From: Prevotella sp.
GTDB taxonomy: Bacteria; Bacteroidota; Bacteroidia; Bacteroidales; Bacteroidaceae
DNA length: 51,677 bases
NCBI GenBank assembly: GCA_024695815.1
Contig: JAILHK010000038.1
Location: 1-51,677, forward strand
Direction of reading: 5' to 3'
This document shows positions 49,646-51,677 of this stretch, one piece after another. The notes below the pieces were generated by a model that saw only the letters and a program-made list of their open reading frames with translations, was not told the DNA's origin and did no database searches. How positions within the stretch are numbered: the first letter of the stretch is position 1; each line of letters opens with the position of its first letter. The position numbers and the translations under genes are program-made.

Positions 49646-49686
49646 GCCCCTCCCCTCCCATGTAGGGGAGGGGTTGGGGGTGGGAT
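49646..49686 (+). repeat. G-rich palindromic repeat
   Basis: ctcccctccc / ggggagggg arms followed by TTGGGGGTGGG; same family as 18091-18130. Confidence 0.85.
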
Positions 49687-49727
49687 CAGTGTTTTTCTAA
49701 CTGCAAAGAAGTTACAGCCCGCAGCTC

Positions 49728-49785
49728 CTCCCCTTCTTGCGTCCCTTCGGTAGCAAGCGAGCAGAGCTCGAGCGGAAGGGAGGGG
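49728..49785. repeat. 58-bp dispersed repeat, copy 2
   Basis: Identical to 18135-18192 over the full 58 bp, about 31.6 kb away. It lies just right of a G-rich repeat, as does copy 1. Confidence 0.85.
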
Positions 49786-49915
49786 AGTTTAGCGGATGCT
49801 ATACCTTCCGCCATAGGCGCTCCTGGTACGTGCCGACAGGGTGCTGATGAAAATTCTCCTTGGAAGCTTTATAAGTCCCTCCTACGAGACTTAAATGGGC
49901 TTCTCGGACATGCTA

Positions 49916-50458
49916 CTAGAAAGCGGCCTGTTGTGTTCCCTTGGAGAATAAAGAAGTGGCTTCGCTTTCTTCTTTAATGATGTTGTTTGGAAATCCAATT
50001 CTCAACGGTGAGCATTGGACATAGGTATCCCTTCTCACAAGGATGTTCTTGCGAGCAGAAATACGCCCATAGGGGCTAAAAATAAGCTGTTGTGGGTGGT
50101 CAGGCCCTCTTGTTCCGCCGCCAAACAGGTAGATAGACATCTTTTTAATACCTTTTGTGTTTAGCAGTAGCATGCAGCCACTCTGGGCATCTGACATAAA
50201 AATATAGAGGGGAACCTGCGCGTTGTTTGTCTCACAGACAACAGAGGACGGTCGTCCTTTGTTGGCGTTCGTGCGATATGTGGGATCGGTGAGCTTCTGT
50301 AAGTCCAGAAGTTCAGCCTTTCCTGGCGTCTGGTCGAAGTTGTAGATGTCTTCGCTTTCGCCGTGGGTTGTGGTCTCAATGGTCATTGCTAGTGCCTGCT
50401 GTGTTTGTGCGCACAGGATGCAGAGCATTGAGATGATAAATATATATAGATGTCTCAT
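49916..50458 (-). CDS. Orphan secreted protein, function unknown
   Basis: 180 residues with a signal peptide (MRHLYIFIISMLCILCAQTQ, cut near ALA). The mature part has one pair of cysteines in SVVCETNN and QSGCMLLLN and a Gly-rich IYLFGGGTRGPDHP turn. It is probably periplasmic or surface. I do not recognise a family. Repeats flank it on both sides, and it has its own well-formed promoter, so it may be an accessory gene that arrived with the repeats. Confidence 0.7.
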   Translation of the reverse strand: MRHLYIFIISMLCILCAQTQQALAMTIETTTHGESEDIYNFDQTPGKAELLDLQKLTDPTYRTNANKGRPSSVVCETNNAQVPLYIFMSDAQSGCMLLLNTKGIKKMSIYLFGGGTRGPDHPQQLIFSPYGRISARKNILVRRDTYVQCSPLRIGFPNNIIKEESEATSLFSKGTQQAAF

Positions 50459-50502
50459 GGACAGTATAGTCTTTTGGAAGTAATATTTTCAAAATATCTC
50501 TG

Positions 50503-50534
50503 CAAAGATAGTGTTTTTTTTCGAAAACACCAAA
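50503..50534 (-). promoter_or_regulatory. Promoter of the orphan secreted protein
   Basis: On the minus strand TTTG (50531-50534), 20 bp, TATCTTTG (50503-50510). A 7-bp inverted repeat, GTGTTTT/AAAACAC, lies in the spacer and could be an operator. Confidence 0.75.
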
Positions 50535-50579
50535 AGTTCTTGAATTTTTTTCATGCTAAAGCATGAAAGTTGTAAAAAC

Positions 50580-50660
50580 AACCCCCTCTAAATCTCCCCG
50601 AGGGGAGACTTTCTTACTTCCAACCCCCTCCCTCGGGAGGGTCGGGGAGGGGTTGTTAGA
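50580..50660. repeat. G/C-rich palindromic repeats, two units
   Basis: ctccccgaggggag and ccctccctcgggagggtcggggagggg, mutually similar palindromes of the G-rich family, divergent type. Confidence 0.7.
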
Positions 50661-50663
50661 TAG

Positions 50664-50690
50664 TTGAGAGGTGAGAAGTGAGAAGTGGTG
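50664..50690 (+). repeat. Heptamer repeat GTGAGAA, about three copies
   Basis: gttgaga-g-gtgagaa-gtgagaa-gtggtg; related to the heptamers at 30342 and 38702 but not between two genes of one operon. Confidence 0.6.
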
Positions 50691-50727
50691 CGCCTATGGC
50701 GCAAACTCAACGTTGAGAGTAAAAAGC

Positions 50728-50775
50728 GCCCCTCCATTCAGGGAGGGGCTGGGGGTGGGTCTGTTGGGGGAGGGG
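50728..50775 (+). repeat. G-rich palindromic repeat
   Basis: cccctccattcagggagggg followed by CTGGGGGTGGG and, after a few bases, GGGGGAGGGG; abuts the smalltalk stop codon. Confidence 0.8.
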
Positions 50776-50877
50776 TCAATTCATACAACTTGCCACGCCG
50801 AGGCTGGTGGCGATCGCCGTAAGGATGGCGATAACAGTTTGCAATACAAACTTCCAAGTTTCAATTTTGTTTTTCAT
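50776..50877 (-). CDS. Smalltalk-type micropeptide, copy 2
   Basis: 33 residues, MKNKIETWKFVLQTVI to LGVASCMN. It differs from copy 1 (18193-18291) mainly in the first residues and in synonymous bases, with TGA instead of TAG as stop. It has one hydrophobic helix and a lipobox-like GVASC end. It lies about 300 bp downstream of the HU-like gene on the same strand, the usual family context, with repeats between them. Function is unknown. Confidence 0.88.
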   Translation of the reverse strand: MKNKIETWKFVLQTVIAILTAIATSLGVASCMN

Positions 50878-50942
50878 GGTATTATTCGGTTAATTTGGTT
50901 GATTACGATTTGGTTCTTGACAAAAGGTGAAAAACAGGGGAC

Positions 50943-50987
50943 CACTCCCCTCCCATGTAGGGGAGGGGTCGGGGGTGGGGTCAGTGT
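50943..50987 (+). repeat. G-rich palindromic repeat
   Basis: ctcccctccc / ggggagggg arms, then TCGGGGGTGGGG; almost the same as 49646-49686 and 51137-51178. Confidence 0.85.
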
Positions 50988-51011
50988 TGTTCTAACTGCC
51001 AATGGAGATAC

Positions 51012-51053
51012 AGACCCCACCCCCAGCCCCTCCCCTTGAAGGGAGGGGAGTTC
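51012..51053 (-). repeat. G-rich palindromic repeat, inverted copy
   Basis: Begins CCCCACCCCCAGCCCC and ends GGGAGGGGAG; the same element as its neighbours but on the other strand. Confidence 0.85.
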
Positions 51054-51124
51054 AGCAGATGATATATGCAATTTATAGAACATACCTAAAAAGAATCTTT
51101 CGTACTGCGTGGTTGATAATCCAT
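51049..51124. repeat. About 75-bp dispersed repeat, copy 2
   Basis: Matches 18001-18076; see there. Here it is upstream of the smalltalk gene, whereas copy 1 is downstream of its own. Confidence 0.8.
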
Positions 51125-51136
51125 GGTCCCTGTAGT

Positions 51137-51178
51137 TACTCCCCTCCCATGTAGGGGATGGGTCGGGGGTGGGGTCTT
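51137..51178 (+). repeat. G-rich palindromic repeat
   Basis: ctcccctccc / gggga arms then GGGTCGGGGGTGGGG; ends 10 bp before the HU-like stop. Confidence 0.85.
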
Positions 51179-51187
51179 GGATTGGGG

Positions 51188-51637
51188 TTAGTCCCCATTC
51201 TCCCCCTGACTCGCGGTCTCAATTCCCGCCAACTCCTTCACGTTGAGGAGCGAGGCACGCTTCTTCAGCGACTTCGACGTCAGGTCGTTCAAGTCCATGC
51301 GACTGGGCTGGAAGCGCAGGTATATTCCGCGCATGTGGGACGCCAGGTTGAACTCCTCCTCAGAGACGGCACCCGTGGTGTGCGTAGAGAGATAGAACGT
51401 ACCCAGGTCGCCAAACTGCACCTTCTTACCCTCCATCAGCTGCTCCAGAATACACGACTGCAACTTGTTGGCAACGCCCAGGCAGACATCGGTGCCATAC
51501 ACCGAGTTGTGTTCCGCCATGTGCTTGCACAGCTCTGGGTAGGTCATGGTCTTCAGCGATACGATGCGGGCATAGACCTTGCCGAACATCTTAGAGTTCT
51601 TCACGCGGTTCACATAAGTTTTGTAAAGTACAGGCAT
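51188..51637 (-). CDS. HU-like DNA-binding protein (Bacteroidales HU-related type)
   Basis: 149 residues. The N-terminal helical part (KTMTYPELCKHMAEHNSVYG) and the beta-arm core LMEGKKVQFGDLGTFYLSTH follow the HU/IHF fold. The extended C-terminus with GIYLRFQPSRMDLNDL and an acidic end is that of the larger HU-related (TIGR01201-type) proteins of Bacteroidales. It probably binds DNA as a dimer. The start ATG at 51637 is followed upstream by 40 nt to the window edge. A smalltalk gene lies downstream, as is usual. Confidence 0.9.
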   Translation of the reverse strand: MPVLYKTYVNRVKNSKMFGKVYARIVSLKTMTYPELCKHMAEHNSVYGTDVCLGVANKLQSCILEQLMEGKKVQFGDLGTFYLSTHTTGAVSEEEFNLASHMRGIYLRFQPSRMDLNDLTSKSLKKRASLLNVKELAGIETASQGENGD

Positions 51638-51677
51638 AGTGTTAAGGTATTAAATGGTTAAAGTTAATTGTGATTTT

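Noticed and set aside
50671..51083. Proline-rich open frames on both strands
   Set aside because: They are translations of the G-rich repeats (TPPPTPPLHGRG type) with no start or coding character.

Overview
The window is chromosomal DNA from a Bacteroidales bacterium, most likely a Prevotella-like genus (Prevotellaceae). This rests on the gene families (type III glutamine synthetase, Kor/Vor ferredoxin oxidoreductase, PafA-type phosphatase, C10 peptidase, HU-like protein, smalltalk peptides), on repeated Bacteroidetes promoter signatures (-33 TTTG, about 19-20 bp, -7 TAnnTTTG) and on protein-level resemblance to Prevotella homologues. No ribosomal operon, complete mobile element or CRISPR array is present.

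Left edge (1-760): the 3' end of a gene joining a TOTE-type primase signature to a winged-helix tail, a strong terminator, and tRNA-His with its promoter. 761-5878 (minus) is one operon: rlmN, pdxA, a sigma-54 activator fused in frame to lptE, a TPR-like gene and secG. 5961-12807 (plus) holds a very large glycosyltransferase/HIT-like/SpoIID fusion, two tandem MFS transporters of the AmpG type and a lipoprotein. 12868-17894 (minus) is a nitrogen operon: agmatine deiminase, N-carbamoylputrescine amidase, glutamine synthetase III and serine acetyltransferase. It turns agmatine into putrescine and ammonia and assimilates the ammonia.

17895-19530 is repeat-rich, with a smalltalk micropeptide, a lipoprotein and a striking triplicated promoter cassette carrying tiny ORFs, which leads into a degenerate FetAB-like ABC pair. 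20837-27089 (minus) is a threonine operon (thrA, apgM-type enzyme, AI-2E family permease, thrC). apgM carries an in-frame G-rich repeat insertion. 27184-34071 (plus) holds an FAD oxidoreductase, a cytidylate-kinase-like protein, a TerB/DnaJ protein, a QueH/5-FCL fusion, ffh, folD and a small TPR protein. 34124-36487 is a secreted C10 protease. 36620-39285 is the four-subunit 2-oxoacid:ferredoxin oxidoreductase. Between it and the convergent metY lies an array of seven 13-bp palindromes at an exact 22-bp period.

40804-44103 (minus) is a secreted Sel1 protein plus two secreted phosphatases (PafA-like and phytase-like), a phosphate-scavenging block. 44306-48148 holds small secreted and membrane proteins, a NIF3 protein, a coiled-coil zinc-ribbon protein, an HsdR-N-like orphan and holA. 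The right end (48149-51677) has a long AT-rich intergenic stretch, a conserved XRE regulator, G-rich repeats, an orphan secreted protein, a second smalltalk gene and an HU-like protein.

The most notable signals are non-coding: the 22-bp phased palindrome array, the tandem promoter cassette, terminator hairpins whose loops carry the -33 box of the next promoter, and heptamer spacers inside operons. Promoter calls rest on motif matching by eye. Site coordinates were counted by hand and could be off by a base in places.
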